Below are positions 26,616 to 35,538 of a stretch of 64,000 nucleotides of DNA, one piece after another. The stretch's first letter is position 1. Every line of letters begins with the position of its first letter. Under the pieces are notes generated by a model, which saw only the letters and a list, made by a program, of their open reading frames with translations, was not told the DNA's origin and did no database searches. The stretch lies in assembly GCF_022808695.1 (NCBI RefSeq), contig NZ_JAKZKW010000015.1:31177-95176 (forward strand). The letters run 5' to 3'. This stretch comes from Fundidesulfovibrio soli. GTDB lineage: Bacteria; Desulfobacterota; Desulfovibrionia; Desulfovibrionales; Desulfovibrionaceae. The position numbers were made by a program, and so were the translations under genes.

Positions 26616-27437
26616 ATGAAGACCCATGCGAACCTCACCACCGACAACGAGCTGTTCACATCCACCCTGGAAAACGGCGTGCTGGTCATCAGGAAGAAGC
26701 GGCACATGCTGCACGTGGCCAAGGACATCGCCAGCGTCTTCTCGTTCTACGAATATCTCGAATCCATGCTGGCCAGCCGGGCCTTCAAGGCCCTGGTGGT
26801 CTTCGGCCACCCTGGCGAGGCGGGCCAGCTCGCGCACGGCAGGTTCCTGTGCAAGGCGCTCTCGGCCTCGCGGGAGAAGGCCATGGACATGCTCATCAAC
26901 GTGGTCAACAAATTCATGCTGACCCTCTCGGCCCTCAACAGCGTCACCGTGTACGCCGGGCGCGGCACCATGTCGCTCTTCAACCTGAACCTGGGCCTGG
27001 CCTACGACTACCGCCTGGCGGCCGACGACACGGTGATAGAGAACCCCAACGCGGCCCTGGGCATAGTGACCAAGGGCAGCGGCTACTTCATGCCGAGGCT
27101 GCTCGGGGTGCGCAAGGCCACCGAGGTGCTGCAGTGGAAGAGCTTCTCCGCCGAGGAGGCCCTGCAGCTCGGGCTCATCGACCGCATCGTGCCGGCGGCC
27201 CGTCTGGAGCAGGAAACCATTGAGTTCGTGGCCCAGAACCTGGCGGGCTCGCCCTCCAACCTGCTGGCCATCCGCAAGCTGCTCAAGTGCGACCTGCAGG
27301 AGCTGGAGCGCTCCCTCCAGCTGGAGGACCACCTCATCAAGGAGCGCCTGGAGTCGCCCGATTTCAGGCAGACCTTCGCCGAGCACTGCCGCAAAACCTA
27401 CGGCTGCGACATGGAGGCCCTGCTGGCTTCGGAATGA
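26616..27437 (+). CDS. Enoyl-CoA hydratase/isomerase family protein
   Basis: A 273-residue crotonase-fold protein. GRGTMSLFNLNLGLAYDYRLAADD corresponds in two parts (GRGTMSLFNLNLG, YDYRLAADD) to the oxyanion-hole region, followed by NPNAALGIVTKGSGYFMPRLLG and SAEEALQLGLIDRIVP. Such enzymes act on acyl-CoA thioesters, but this one lacks a clear match to the hydratase glutamate pair, so the reaction is open. GGGAG precedes the start. Monocistronic. Confidence 0.72.
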   Translation: MKTHANLTTDNELFTSTLENGVLVIRKKRHMLHVAKDIASVFSFYEYLESMLASRAFKALVVFGHPGEAGQLAHGRFLCKALSASREKAMDMLINVVNKFMLTLSALNSVTVYAGRGTMSLFNLNLGLAYDYRLAADDTVIENPNAALGIVTKGSGYFMPRLLGVRKATEVLQWKSFSAEEALQLGLIDRIVPAARLEQETIEFVAQNLAGSPSNLLAIRKLLKCDLQELERSLQLEDHLIKERLESPDFRQTFAEHCRKTYGCDMEALLASE

Positions 27438-27451
27438 ACCGCGCGGCGCGG

Positions 27452-28195
27452 CTACTCCTCCTGCAGGCCCCGGAGCAGGCAGGGGAAGTTGCCCTCGTAC
27501 ACGCGCCCGCCGGAGTGGGTGAAGCGGCTCATCACGTCGCCGTGGATCACGCCGCCGATGTCCGTCCAGCGCTTGCAGAAGGCGTAGTCCTCCGGGAGGT
27601 AGTCCCGGGTCTCGGGGTGGATCATGGTGTCGAAGAAGGCGTAGTTGTCGTACTGCTCGTCCTCTGAATTGATGAAGCTGTTGTGATACAGCAGCTGCGG
27701 ATAGGCCCTGGCCATCTCCTCCAGCACGTGCCGCCTGATGAGCATGAACCCCGTGGAGCCGTACTCCAGGGGGATCAGCCCGTGGTCGTCCACGGGGAAA
27801 CCCTTCCTGAACTTCACGGTGTAGCGCAGGGCGGCGGCCTCGGCCTCCAGGTCGCTCATGTCCTCAGGCATGCGGCGCAGTTTGGCGATATCCAGGTGCT
27901 TCACGGGGTAGATGCCGCAGGTCACGTCCTTGCCGGCCTCCAGGTAGCGCAGCACGGTCTGGGCCTCGAAGCCGATGTCCGCGTCGATGAAGAGCAGGTG
28001 GGTGTACTCCTGCTGGCGCAGGAAGGCGTTGGCGATGGTGTTGCGGGCCCGGGTGATCAGGCTCTCGTAGGAGGGCGTCTCGAAACCCACGCGCACGCCT
28101 TTCCCGCTCAACAAGTCCAGGGTCTCCAGCACGGAGCGCATGTAGGAGATGGTCACCGTGCCGTCGTAGCTGGGCGTGCCGATCAGGAGCTGCAC
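27452..28195 (-). CDS. GT-A-like glycosyltransferase family protein
   Basis: A 247-residue protein starting with GTG. LITRARNTIANAFL and the DxD-type motif HLLFIDADIGFEAQ (about 85-97) fit the small GT-A-like family related to Anp1/DUF glycosyltransferases; the C-terminal part has EDYAFCKRWTDIGG. A sugar donor and acceptor cannot be named. It lies 7 bp after the YbgF-like gene and ends the minus-strand sulfur/envelope operon. Confidence 0.65.
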   Translation of the reverse strand: MQLLIGTPSYDGTVTISYMRSVLETLDLLSGKGVRVGFETPSYESLITRARNTIANAFLRQQEYTHLLFIDADIGFEAQTVLRYLEAGKDVTCGIYPVKHLDIAKLRRMPEDMSDLEAEAAALRYTVKFRKGFPVDDHGLIPLEYGSTGFMLIRRHVLEEMARAYPQLLYHNSFINSEDEQYDNYAFFDTMIHPETRDYLPEDYAFCKRWTDIGGVIHGDVMSRFTHSGGRVYEGNFPCLLRGLQEE

Positions 28196-28202
28196 GCCGG
28201 GC

Positions 28203-29120
28203 CTACTTGATCTCGCGCAGCTGGATCTGGGCGCTGCGGGCCTCCGGGCTGTTGGGGTAGCGCTGGACCACGTCCTGGAAGAGGATCTTGGCCGCCTGGT
28301 TCTTGTTCAGCTTGCGGAAGGCCAGGCCCTGCTTGAGCATGGCCGCCGGGACCATGGTGCTGCTGGGATACTTCTGGATCAGGTCCTGGCAGAGCAGGGC
28401 GGAGCGGGCGAAGTCGCCCTGCTGGAAGTTGATCTCGGCCTGCCAGAACAGCGCGCCCGGGGCCTGCCTGGAGTTGGGGTAGCTCTTGAGCAGCTCGGAA
28501 TAGAGGCTGTTGGCCCGCTCGTAGTCGCGCTGGTTGAAGCTCTCCATGGCCATGTTGTAGACCGCCTCGGCCGGGTCCGTGGTGGTTGGCTCCTGATAGC
28601 GGCCGGAGGCCGGCGGCAGGTTGGGGGGCCTGTCCTCGTCGTCGTAGGCCGGGGTGCCGGAGCGGTAGCCCGGGTTGCCGGACGGGGCGACGTAGCCGCC
28701 CTGGTAGGTGTCGGGGTATCTGCCACCGGAGGGACCGCTCTGATACGCCCCGGTAGGCGGGGCCGAGGGGGCCACGGAAGGCCCGGAGGGATAGCCGGGC
28801 GAGGGATAGGCCCCCTGGGGCGGGGCCGACGGGGCGCGTGCGCCCGTGTCCACGCCCAGGGTGGCGGCGATGCGCGCCACGGTCTCCTCCAGGCGGGAGA
28901 CGCGGGCGTTCAGGTCCTGCAGGGAGTTGGCGTCGCCACGGTCGCCCAGGCGGGATTCCAGCTCCTCCAGGCGCATCCTGGTCTCCTGCTGTTTGGACTT
29001 GATGGCGTTTATGTCGGCAACGGCGTTGGCCTGGGCCATCTGCTGATCGTCCACCGACCGCGCCGGGGCGCAGGCGGACAGGGCGCACAGCAGCAGGGCG
29101 GCGGGAATGATACGGTTCAT
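28203..29120 (-). CDS. YbgF/CpoB-like TPR lipoprotein
   Basis: A 305-residue envelope lipoprotein: signal peptide with lipobox LSAC (Cys about 17), a coiled coil (about 25-75), a long Pro/Gly/Ser/Tyr-rich linker (about 85-180) and three TPR repeats (AEAVYNMAMESFNQRDY onward). Organisation matches the Tol-Pal accessory protein CpoB/YbgF, here without tol genes nearby. Start overlaps the previous stop (ATGA). Confidence 0.8.
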   Translation of the reverse strand: MNRIIPAALLLCALSACAPARSVDDQQMAQANAVADINAIKSKQQETRMRLEELESRLGDRGDANSLQDLNARVSRLEETVARIAATLGVDTGARAPSAPPQGAYPSPGYPSGPSVAPSAPPTGAYQSGPSGGRYPDTYQGGYVAPSGNPGYRSGTPAYDDEDRPPNLPPASGRYQEPTTTDPAEAVYNMAMESFNQRDYERANSLYSELLKSYPNSRQAPGALFWQAEINFQQGDFARSALLCQDLIQKYPSSTMVPAAMLKQGLAFRKLNKNQAAKILFQDVVQRYPNSPEARSAQIQLREIK

Positions 29121-29425
29121 GTGTCGCTCCGCAAGTGGGTTGCGACGGCCTCGGTCTTGGAGGCGAGGCCGCCTTGGCGGCCTTTGCGCCAATCGGCCTT
29201 GATCGTCAAATAAATCCTTTCGTGCCCGCCCTGCCTGAGGGCCTCGAAGCAGCGGTTGACCACGTCCATGACCTCCTCGAACTCCCCCTCGATGCACGTG
29301 CCCATGGGGCCGAGCTGGTACGGCAGCCCGGAGTCCCGAATGACGGCCACGGCCTTGGCCACGGCCGGGGAGAGGCTCCCGGCCTGGCCCATTGGGAAGA
29401 TCGAGAGCTCGGCGATGACGCTCAC
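29117..29425 (-). CDS. MTH1187/YkoF-type thiamine-binding family protein
   Basis: A 102-residue ferredoxin-fold protein of the DUF77 (MTH1187) family: MSVIAELSIFPMG at the N terminus and YQLGPMGTCIEGEFEEVM are characteristic. Family members bind thiamine or related ligands and form tetramers. Overlaps both neighbours by 4 bp, so it is inside the operon of the YeeE/rhodanese genes. Confidence 0.85.
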   Translation of the reverse strand: MSVIAELSIFPMGQAGSLSPAVAKAVAVIRDSGLPYQLGPMGTCIEGEFEEVMDVVNRCFEALRQGGHERIYLTIKADWRKGRQGGLASKTEAVATHLRSDT

Positions 29426-31617
29426 GGCTTTTTCTCCTGGCTCTGGGGCTGGGCCTGGCCCTGGGCCGGAGCCTGCTGCTCCTGGCCCTGCTGCTGGCCC
29501 TGCTGCTGGCCTTGCGCCTGGCTAGGAGCCTGGGGCTTGGGCGAGGTCACGGCGGGCCACTCGGGCCGGGCGGACCACTCGGTCCAGCCCGCGTCGTAGT
29601 ACTTCACGTTGGTGTAGCCCAGCAGGCGCGTGAGCACCCACCAGGTCTGGGAGGCCTGGTGCCCGGTGCGGCAGTGCACGATCACGGCCTGGTCCTTGGA
29701 GGGGATGATGGCCGCGTAGGCCTTTTCCAGCTCCTCGCGAGGCTTGATCACAGTTGCCTCGCCCGACTTGGCCTGGTCCTCGGTGAAGGGGCGGTTGACG
29801 GCGCCGGGGATGTGCCCGGGCCGGGCCTCGTCGCTCTTGGTCCCGGCGAAGTAGTCGGCCGGGCGCACGTCCAGGATGATGGTCTTGCCTCCGGCCATGG
29901 CGGCCTGCACCTCGCGCCCGGTGACGGTGAAGCCGTCCGGTCCCTCGGGGGCGTGGGGGCGTATGGCGGTGGCGGTGGCGGTGGGGAGCTGGGTGTCCTT
30001 CGGCAGGTTCGCGGCGCTCCAGGCCTTCATCCCGCCCTGCAGGATGGCGTAGCGTTTGTGGCCCAGGCGCTCCAGGGCCACTGCCACCAGGGTGGCGTCG
30101 ATGGGGGCTTCGCCCGTGACGATCACCACCAGGTCGCGCGCTCCGATGCCCATCTGCGCGAAGTGCTGGGCCAGCATGGGCGCGGGCAGCAGCATGGAGG
30201 GCAGCCCGGCCAGGTTGCCGCGCAGGCTCTCCACGTTGAGGGCGAAGCTGCCGGGGATGTGGCCGCCGTTGTACTGGGGCTGGGGCCGCAGGTCGATGAC
30301 CTTCAGCCCGGGCTTGCCCAGGTTGGCCGCCAGCCAGGCGGGCTCCACCAGGGCGGGCAGGACCGCGGGCGCCTGAAGCACGCCTGCGGCCGCCGCGCCG
30401 GAGGGGGCGGCGATTTCGGCGGGCAGGAAGAAGCTCCGGGCCGCTGTGATGGCCTTGGCCTGCTCGGCGCTCACCGGGCCGTCGCGCAGGGAGGCGGGCT
30501 TGAGCACGCGCTCGAAGAAGCCGCGCAGACCGTCGGTGAGCAGATAGACGTTGCCGAAGCCCAGGCGGGCCAGGGCGTCGCGGGCCTGGGCCGGGTGGGT
30601 CATGCCGTTGGAGTAGAGCACGATGATCCCGTGGCCGCGCTTGGAGGCCAGCTCCTCGGGCAGCTGCTGCACGGGGATGTTCACCGCGCCCTTGAGGTGG
30701 AAGGCGTCGAACTCGGCCTTGGAGCGGATGTCCACCAGGGTGAGCCCCTGCTCGCCGGCCATGAGGCGGCGGGCCAGCTCCTCTGGTTCGATGTGGTCCT
30801 TACCGGAGGCCATGGCCGCCAGCAGCTGGGCCTCGGGCGAGGCGGCCTGCCCGTTTTGCGCCTGGCCCTGGGGCGCGGCGGCGGGAGCGGGCTGGGCGGG
30901 CGCGCGCGAGGCCGTGAGCGCGGGGCCGCTGCCCGGGGCCAGATTGAGCCTGGGCAGGTTCAGGGCCACCACGGCGGCCAGACAGAGCAGGATGCTGAAC
31001 ACGGCCAGGAACACGCGGCTCACGCCCGGGCGGCCGATGGCCGGTCCGCGTTCGATGATTTCGCTGATCCAGAACATGACCACCGCGCCCACGGTCAGGG
31101 CCAGCACCAGCTGGTCGCGGGTGATGTCCAGCGACTGGTGCAGGAAGACCACCCCGCGCGAGCCGTAGCCCGCCAGGGGGGCCACCCAGGGGTAGGCCTC
31201 GTTGAAGCCGATGGAGCCCAGCACGACGCCCGTCAGGAACACCAGGGCGTCCATCCTGCCGGAGCCCAGGCCCACGGCGGCAGTGCCCGGGCACCAGCCG
31301 CCCATGGCGAAGCCAAGGCCGAAGAGCGCGCCCCCGGCGGCGTGGGCCCCGAGGATGGTGGGCATGAGGAAGAGGTCGTCCTGGGCCACGATGCCGAGCT
31401 TCTGCGCGGCCACCAGGCCAAGCGCGGCGGTGATGAGGGCCGAGAACATGACCTTCACCACGGACATGTCCGTGAAGTAGAACACCCCGGCCAGCCTGCG
31501 GGAGCTGCCGAAACCGGCCTTCTCCAGGCACAGGCCGAAGCAGAACCCGATGGCCAGGGCGGCGGCGAAGCCCAGGGGGGCGTTCAACTGCCCGGTGGAG
31601 TAGAGGGTGGCGATCAT
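29422..31617 (-). CDS. YeeE/YedE half-transporter fused to three rhodanese domains
   Basis: A 731-residue fusion. Residues 1-230 are a YeeE/YedE (sulf_transp) membrane unit with GGWCPGTAAVGLGSG, its key cysteine motif. Three rhodanese domains follow (about 270-370, 420-530, 560-680). Only the third has the catalytic cysteine (VIVHCRTGHQAS); the first (IIVLYSNGMTHP) and second (VVIVTGEAPID) lack it. A Gln/Ala-rich tail ends the protein. Probably imports thiosulfate or another sulfane-sulfur compound and passes sulfur to the rhodanese. Start set at ATG 31617, overlapping the previous stop by ATGA and well spaced from AGGAGG; GTG at 31623 is the alternative. Confidence 0.85.
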   Translation of the reverse strand: MIATLYSTGQLNAPLGFAAALAIGFCFGLCLEKAGFGSSRRLAGVFYFTDMSVVKVMFSALITAALGLVAAQKLGIVAQDDLFLMPTILGAHAAGGALFGLGFAMGGWCPGTAAVGLGSGRMDALVFLTGVVLGSIGFNEAYPWVAPLAGYGSRGVVFLHQSLDITRDQLVLALTVGAVVMFWISEIIERGPAIGRPGVSRVFLAVFSILLCLAAVVALNLPRLNLAPGSGPALTASRAPAQPAPAAAPQGQAQNGQAASPEAQLLAAMASGKDHIEPEELARRLMAGEQGLTLVDIRSKAEFDAFHLKGAVNIPVQQLPEELASKRGHGIIVLYSNGMTHPAQARDALARLGFGNVYLLTDGLRGFFERVLKPASLRDGPVSAEQAKAITAARSFFLPAEIAAPSGAAAAGVLQAPAVLPALVEPAWLAANLGKPGLKVIDLRPQPQYNGGHIPGSFALNVESLRGNLAGLPSMLLPAPMLAQHFAQMGIGARDLVVIVTGEAPIDATLVAVALERLGHKRYAILQGGMKAWSAANLPKDTQLPTATATAIRPHAPEGPDGFTVTGREVQAAMAGGKTIILDVRPADYFAGTKSDEARPGHIPGAVNRPFTEDQAKSGEATVIKPREELEKAYAAIIPSKDQAVIVHCRTGHQASQTWWVLTRLLGYTNVKYYDAGWTEWSARPEWPAVTSPKPQAPSQAQGQQQGQQQGQEQQAPAQGQAQPQSQEKKP

Positions 31618-32270
31618 GTCCACTGCCTCCTGAAGATCCAGGCCGTCAGGTAGCCCGTGGCGAACAGGCAGCCCATGAACAGGAAGCTGCCCGTGAGCAG
31701 CACGGCCCCGCCGGAGAGGCCCTGCCCGGAGGTGCAGCCCTGGGCCAGGCGTGAGGCGAAGCCCGCGATCACGCCGCCGATCAGGGCCAGGGCCAGGCGG
31801 CGGGCGCGCGAGGCCGTGGGCCCGCGCTCGATCATCAGGCGCAGCCGACCGCCCGAGGCCGCCGAGACCAGGCCGCCCACGAACGTCCCGGCCAGCATGA
31901 ACACCAGGTAATAGGAGAGCGGGTTGGGGAACCAGGGCCCGAAGTAGGCCGATGCCTCGGCGCGCGCGGGCAGCACGGCGTGCTCCAGCACGGCGCCCAG
32001 CCGGGCCAGGGCCCCGGAGGCCCCGAGGCCCGCGCCCAGGATCAGGTAGGAGGCCAGCAGGGTCAGGCCCAGCAGCACGCCCGCCAGGTAGGGGTTCATG
32101 GGGGCCTTGTCCTGCGGGAGGGCCACCTGGGGCCGGGGGGCCGCCGCGCGGGGCGACTCGACCTGCGGCTCGGGCGCGGCCTGCTCCGCAGAGGCGGCCT
32201 GGACGTCGGCCTCGAGAGCCTGGCTGTCGGCCTGGGGGGAAATCTCTTTCTCTTTATCGGTATCGCTCAT
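31614..32270 (-). CDS. YeeE/YedE half-transporter
   Basis: A 218-residue protein: a charged Ala/Glu/Pro-rich N-terminal extension (about 1-60) then four or five membrane segments with the family motif RLAQGCTSGQGLSGGAVLL (about 175-193), containing the conserved Cys. YeeE proteins are often split in two such halves; this one and the downstream fusion probably form one channel for thiosulfate or related sulfur anions. Three bp after the rhodanese gene. Confidence 0.82.
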   Translation of the reverse strand: MSDTDKEKEISPQADSQALEADVQAASAEQAAPEPQVESPRAAAPRPQVALPQDKAPMNPYLAGVLLGLTLLASYLILGAGLGASGALARLGAVLEHAVLPARAEASAYFGPWFPNPLSYYLVFMLAGTFVGGLVSAASGGRLRLMIERGPTASRARRLALALIGGVIAGFASRLAQGCTSGQGLSGGAVLLTGSFLFMGCLFATGYLTAWIFRRQWT

Positions 32271-32273
32271 GGT

Positions 32274-32891
32274 CTAGCATCCTGCGCTTTTGGAGGCCGG
32301 GGGTTGGGGAACATCGCCGGGTCCGGGCTGGCCGGGCTGGCCGGGCTGGCCCGGAGCGGCCGGGGCCGGGGGCGCGGGCTGCGCGGGGGGAGCCTGCTTG
32401 GCGGGCGCGCCCTGGGCCGGGCCTTGCGCCGGGGCGGCAGCGGGGGCGGGCGCGGAAGTCGGGGCCGCCTGGTTCAGGGGCACCTCCTTCACGGCCAGGC
32501 CCAACTCGCGGGCCTCCCACCAGCCCGCCAGTCCGCCGCGCAGCACCAGCACGGGGCGCGCGGTCTTCTGGGCCAGGGCTCCGGCCACGGCCATGGCCGT
32601 GGTGCCGTCCTTGTCCACCAGGAGCAGCGGGCCGGGGGCGGAGAGGAAGCTCTCGTCGCCGAGCACGGCCGAGGCCTCGATGTTCATGCTGCCGGGCAGG
32701 GCGTAGTCAGAGAATTCGCCCTGAGGGCGGATGTCCACGATTTCGAGCCCCGCCGGGGGCTTGGCGAGCATGGCCGCAACCTCGTCCGGCGCGGCGGCGC
32801 GGGGCAGATCCTGCTCCTTGGCCAGGGCCGGAGTCCGGGGGGCGAGCCCCAGCGCGGCCGCCAGGACCAACAGCAATAACGGGCGTTTCAT
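32274..32891 (-). CDS. Exported rhodanese-like protein without catalytic Cys
   Basis: A 205-residue protein with signal peptide (1-24) and one rhodanese domain (about 30-140): LEIVDIRPQGEFSDYALPGSMNIEA and VLVLRGGLAGWWEA are typical (the first in parts). The active-site loop reads LLLVDKDGTTA, with Asp where Cys is expected, so it probably binds rather than transfers sulfur. A Pro/Ala/Gly/Gln tail ends in a lone Cys (KSAGC), which could replace the missing thiol. First gene of the operon; GAAGGAG precedes the start. Confidence 0.75.
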   Translation of the reverse strand: MKRPLLLLVLAAALGLAPRTPALAKEQDLPRAAAPDEVAAMLAKPPAGLEIVDIRPQGEFSDYALPGSMNIEASAVLGDESFLSAPGPLLLVDKDGTTAMAVAGALAQKTARPVLVLRGGLAGWWEARELGLAVKEVPLNQAAPTSAPAPAAAPAQGPAQGAPAKQAPPAQPAPPAPAAPGQPGQPGQPGPGDVPQPPASKSAGC

Positions 32892-33082
32892 GAGGTGTTC
32901 TCCTTCGCTCATTGGTACCACCGTGCCGTTTTTTTGCAACCGGCCGGGCCCGGCGTGCGGCCCTGGCCGGGACTGACGCCCCTTTTGGGCGCGACAGGAT
33001 GCCCCGATTGTGCGAAGCTCCAATTGACCTTCCCCCCGCCATCTTTTAGAGGGCGTTTGCACATACGCCAACAGGTGAGTTC

Positions 33083-34885
33083 ATGGTAGACAAGTCGCGC
33101 ATAAGAAACTTCAGCATCATCGCCCACATCGACCACGGGAAGTCCACCCTGGCCGACCGCATCCTGGAGGTCACCAAGGTGATCACCCAAAGGGAGATGC
33201 GCGAGCAATATCTGGACAAGATGGACCTCGAGCGCGAGCGCGGCATCACCATCAAGGCGCAGACCGTGCGCATCCCCTACCGCGACCCCGAACACGGGGA
33301 CTTCGTGCTCAACCTCATCGACACCCCGGGCCACGTGGACTTCTCCTATGAGGTCTCCCGCTCCCTGGCCGCCTGTGAGGGCGCGCTGCTGGTGGTGGAC
33401 GCCACCCAGGGCGTGGAGGCCCAGACCCTGGCCAACGTCTTCCTGGCCCTGGACAACGATCTGGAGATCATCCCGGTCCTCAACAAGATCGACCTGCCCT
33501 CCGCCGACGCCGACCGCGTGAAGTCCGAGATCGAAGAGGCCATCGGCCTGGACACCAAGGACTCCGTGGCCGTTTCCGCCAAGACCGGGCTCAACGTGGA
33601 GCAGGTGCTCAAGGCCATCGTGGAGCGCCTCCCCGCGCCCAAGGGCGAGACCGACGCGCCCCTGCAGGCCCTGATCTTCGACTCCTGGTACGACGCCTAC
33701 CAGGGCGTGGTGGTGCTCTTCCGGGTCATGGAAGGCTCCCTCAAGGTGGGCCAGAAGATCAAGATGTTCTCCACCGGCGCGGTGTTCGAGGTGCTTCGCC
33801 TGGGCGTGTTCTCCCCGGGCCCGGTGGACGTGACCGACTTCGGCCCGGGCGAGGTCGGCTTCATGAGCGGGTCCATCAAGAACCTGCAGGAAGCCCGCGT
33901 GGGCGACACCATCACCCTGGCGGACAATCCCTGTTCCGCGCCGCTGCCCGGCTTCAAGGAAGTGAAGCCCATGGTCTTCTGCGGGCTCTACCCCGTGGAC
34001 GCCAACGACTACGAGCAGCTCAAGAACGCCCTGGAGAAGCTCCAGCTCAACGACGCGGCCCTCACCTACGAGCCCGAGACCTCCCAGGCCCTGGGCTTCG
34101 GCTACCGTTGCGGCTTCCTGGGCCTGCTGCACATGGAGATCGTGCAGGAGCGCCTGGAGCGCGAATTCCAGGTGGAGCTCATCGCCACGGCCCCCTCGGT
34201 CATCTACAAGGTGGAGCGCACCGACGGCTCCGTGATCTCCATCGACAACCCCTCCAAGCTGCCCAAGACGCAGGAGACGGCCACCCTCTACGAGCCCTAC
34301 GCCCGCGTGGAGATCCACGTCCCCAACGAGTACGTGGGCAACGTCTTCAAGCTCTGCGAGGAGAAGCGCGGCATCCAGAAGGACATCCGCTACCTCACGG
34401 CCACCCGGGTGATCATCACCTACGAGCTGCCCTTCGCCGAGATCGTCTACGACTTCTTCGACCGCCTGAAATCCGGCACGCGCGGCTACGCCTCGCTGGA
34501 CTACGAGCTCATCGACTACCGCGCCTCGGACCTGGTGAAGCTCGACATCCTGATCAACGGCGACCCCGTGGACGCCCTGGCCGTGATCGTGCACCGCGAG
34601 AAGGCCTACTACCTGGGCCGCGACGTGGCGCTCAAGCTCAAGAAGGTCATCCCGCGCCAGATGTTCGAGGTGGTGATCCAGGCGGCCATCGGGGCCAAGA
34701 TCATCGCCCGCGAGCGCATCGCGCCCCTGCGCAAGGACGTCATCGCCAAGTGTTACGGCGGCGACATCACCCGCAAGCGCAAGCTGTTGGAAAAGCAGAA
34801 GGAAGGCAAGCGCCGCATGAAGCGCATGGGCAACGTGGAGCTGCCCCAGGAGGCCTTCCTGGCCGCCCTCAAGGCCGGGGACTAG
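33083..34885 (+). CDS. lepA: Elongation factor 4 (LepA)
   Basis: A 600-residue ribosomal GTPase that promotes back-translocation or ribosome biogenesis. G1 AHIDHGKST (about 13-21), G2/RGIT, G3 DTPGHVDF, G4 NKID and the LepA-specific C-terminal domain with [18 protein letters not shown] are complete. Heads a plus-strand run with lepB and comM; a lepA-lepB pairing is widespread. Confidence 0.97.
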   Translation: MVDKSRIRNFSIIAHIDHGKSTLADRILEVTKVITQREMREQYLDKMDLERERGITIKAQTVRIPYRDPEHGDFVLNLIDTPGHVDFSYEVSRSLAACEGALLVVDATQGVEAQTLANVFLALDNDLEIIPVLNKIDLPSADADRVKSEIEEAIGLDTKDSVAVSAKTGLNVEQVLKAIVERLPAPKGETDAPLQALIFDSWYDAYQGVVVLFRVMEGSLKVGQKIKMFSTGAVFEVLRLGVFSPGPVDVTDFGPGEVGFMSGSIKNLQEARVGDTITLADNPCSAPLPGFKEVKPMVFCGLYPVDANDYEQLKNALEKLQLNDAALTYEPETSQALGFGYRCGFLGLLHMEIVQERLEREFQVELIATAPSVIYKVERTDGSVISIDNPSKLPKTQETATLYEPYARVEIHVPNEYVGNVFKLCEEKRGIQKDIRYLTATRVIITYELPFAEIVYDFFDRLKSGTRGYASLDYELIDYRASDLVKLDILINGDPVDALAVIVHREKAYYLGRDVALKLKKVIPRQMFEVVIQAAIGAKIIARERIAPLRKDVIAKCYGGDITRKRKLLEKQKEGKRRMKRMGNVELPQEAFLAALKAGD

Positions 34886-34922
34886 CCCCCGCATCCGAAG
34901 CCAAACAAAAGGACGCTACCGA

Positions 34923-35525
34923 ATGAATCCCCGTTGGCAGAAAGTGCTCAAGGAATACGTCGAAGCCCTGGCCGTGGCCCTGGTGCTGGCCCTGTTCATC
35001 CGCACCTTCGTTGTCCAGGCGTTCAAGATACCTTCCGAATCCATGGTGAACACCCTGCTGGTGGGCGACCACCTGCTGGTGAGCAAGTTCGCCTACGGCA
35101 TCAAGCTGCCCTTCGTGGAGAAGCCCGTCATCGACACGGGCAACCCGGCCCGCGGGGACGTGATCGTGTTCGAGTACCCCAAGAACCGCGAGCTGGACTA
35201 CATCAAGCGCATCATCGGCCTGCCCGGTGACGTGATCGAGCTCAAGAACAACGTGGTCTACCGCAACGGCCAGGCCGTGGACGAGCCCTACAAGCGCGTG
35301 GACGCCGCGCCCCTGGGCGGCGGCATCAAGGCCAACTACGGCCCCGTCACCGTCCCGGCGGACCAGTTCTTCGTCATGGGCGACAACCGCGACCACTCCG
35401 AGGACTCCCGCTACTGGGGCTTCGTGCCCCGCGAGTACATCCGGGGCAAGGCCTGGGTGATCTACTGGTCCTGGGGCGGGGGCGCCGAGATTCGCTGGGA
35501 CCGCATCGGCAAGACGATCCAATAA
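34923..35525 (+). CDS. lepB: Signal peptidase I
   Basis: A 200-residue membrane peptidase removing Sec signal peptides. One N-terminal membrane helix (about 14-31), catalytic Ser in KIPSESMVNTL (about 39), catalytic Lys in YIKRIIGLPGD (about 93) and box E GDNRDHSEDSRYWG are intact. Lies 37 bp behind lepA. Confidence 0.96.
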   Translation: MNPRWQKVLKEYVEALAVALVLALFIRTFVVQAFKIPSESMVNTLLVGDHLLVSKFAYGIKLPFVEKPVIDTGNPARGDVIVFEYPKNRELDYIKRIIGLPGDVIELKNNVVYRNGQAVDEPYKRVDAAPLGGGIKANYGPVTVPADQFFVMGDNRDHSEDSRYWGFVPREYIRGKAWVIYWSWGGGAEIRWDRIGKTIQ

Positions 35526-35538
35526 ACTAGGAGGCGCG

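Noticed and set aside
29512-31653. 713-codon open frame antisense to the YeeE-rhodanese gene
   Set aside because: Shadow frame, Gly/His/Gln-rich and motif-free.
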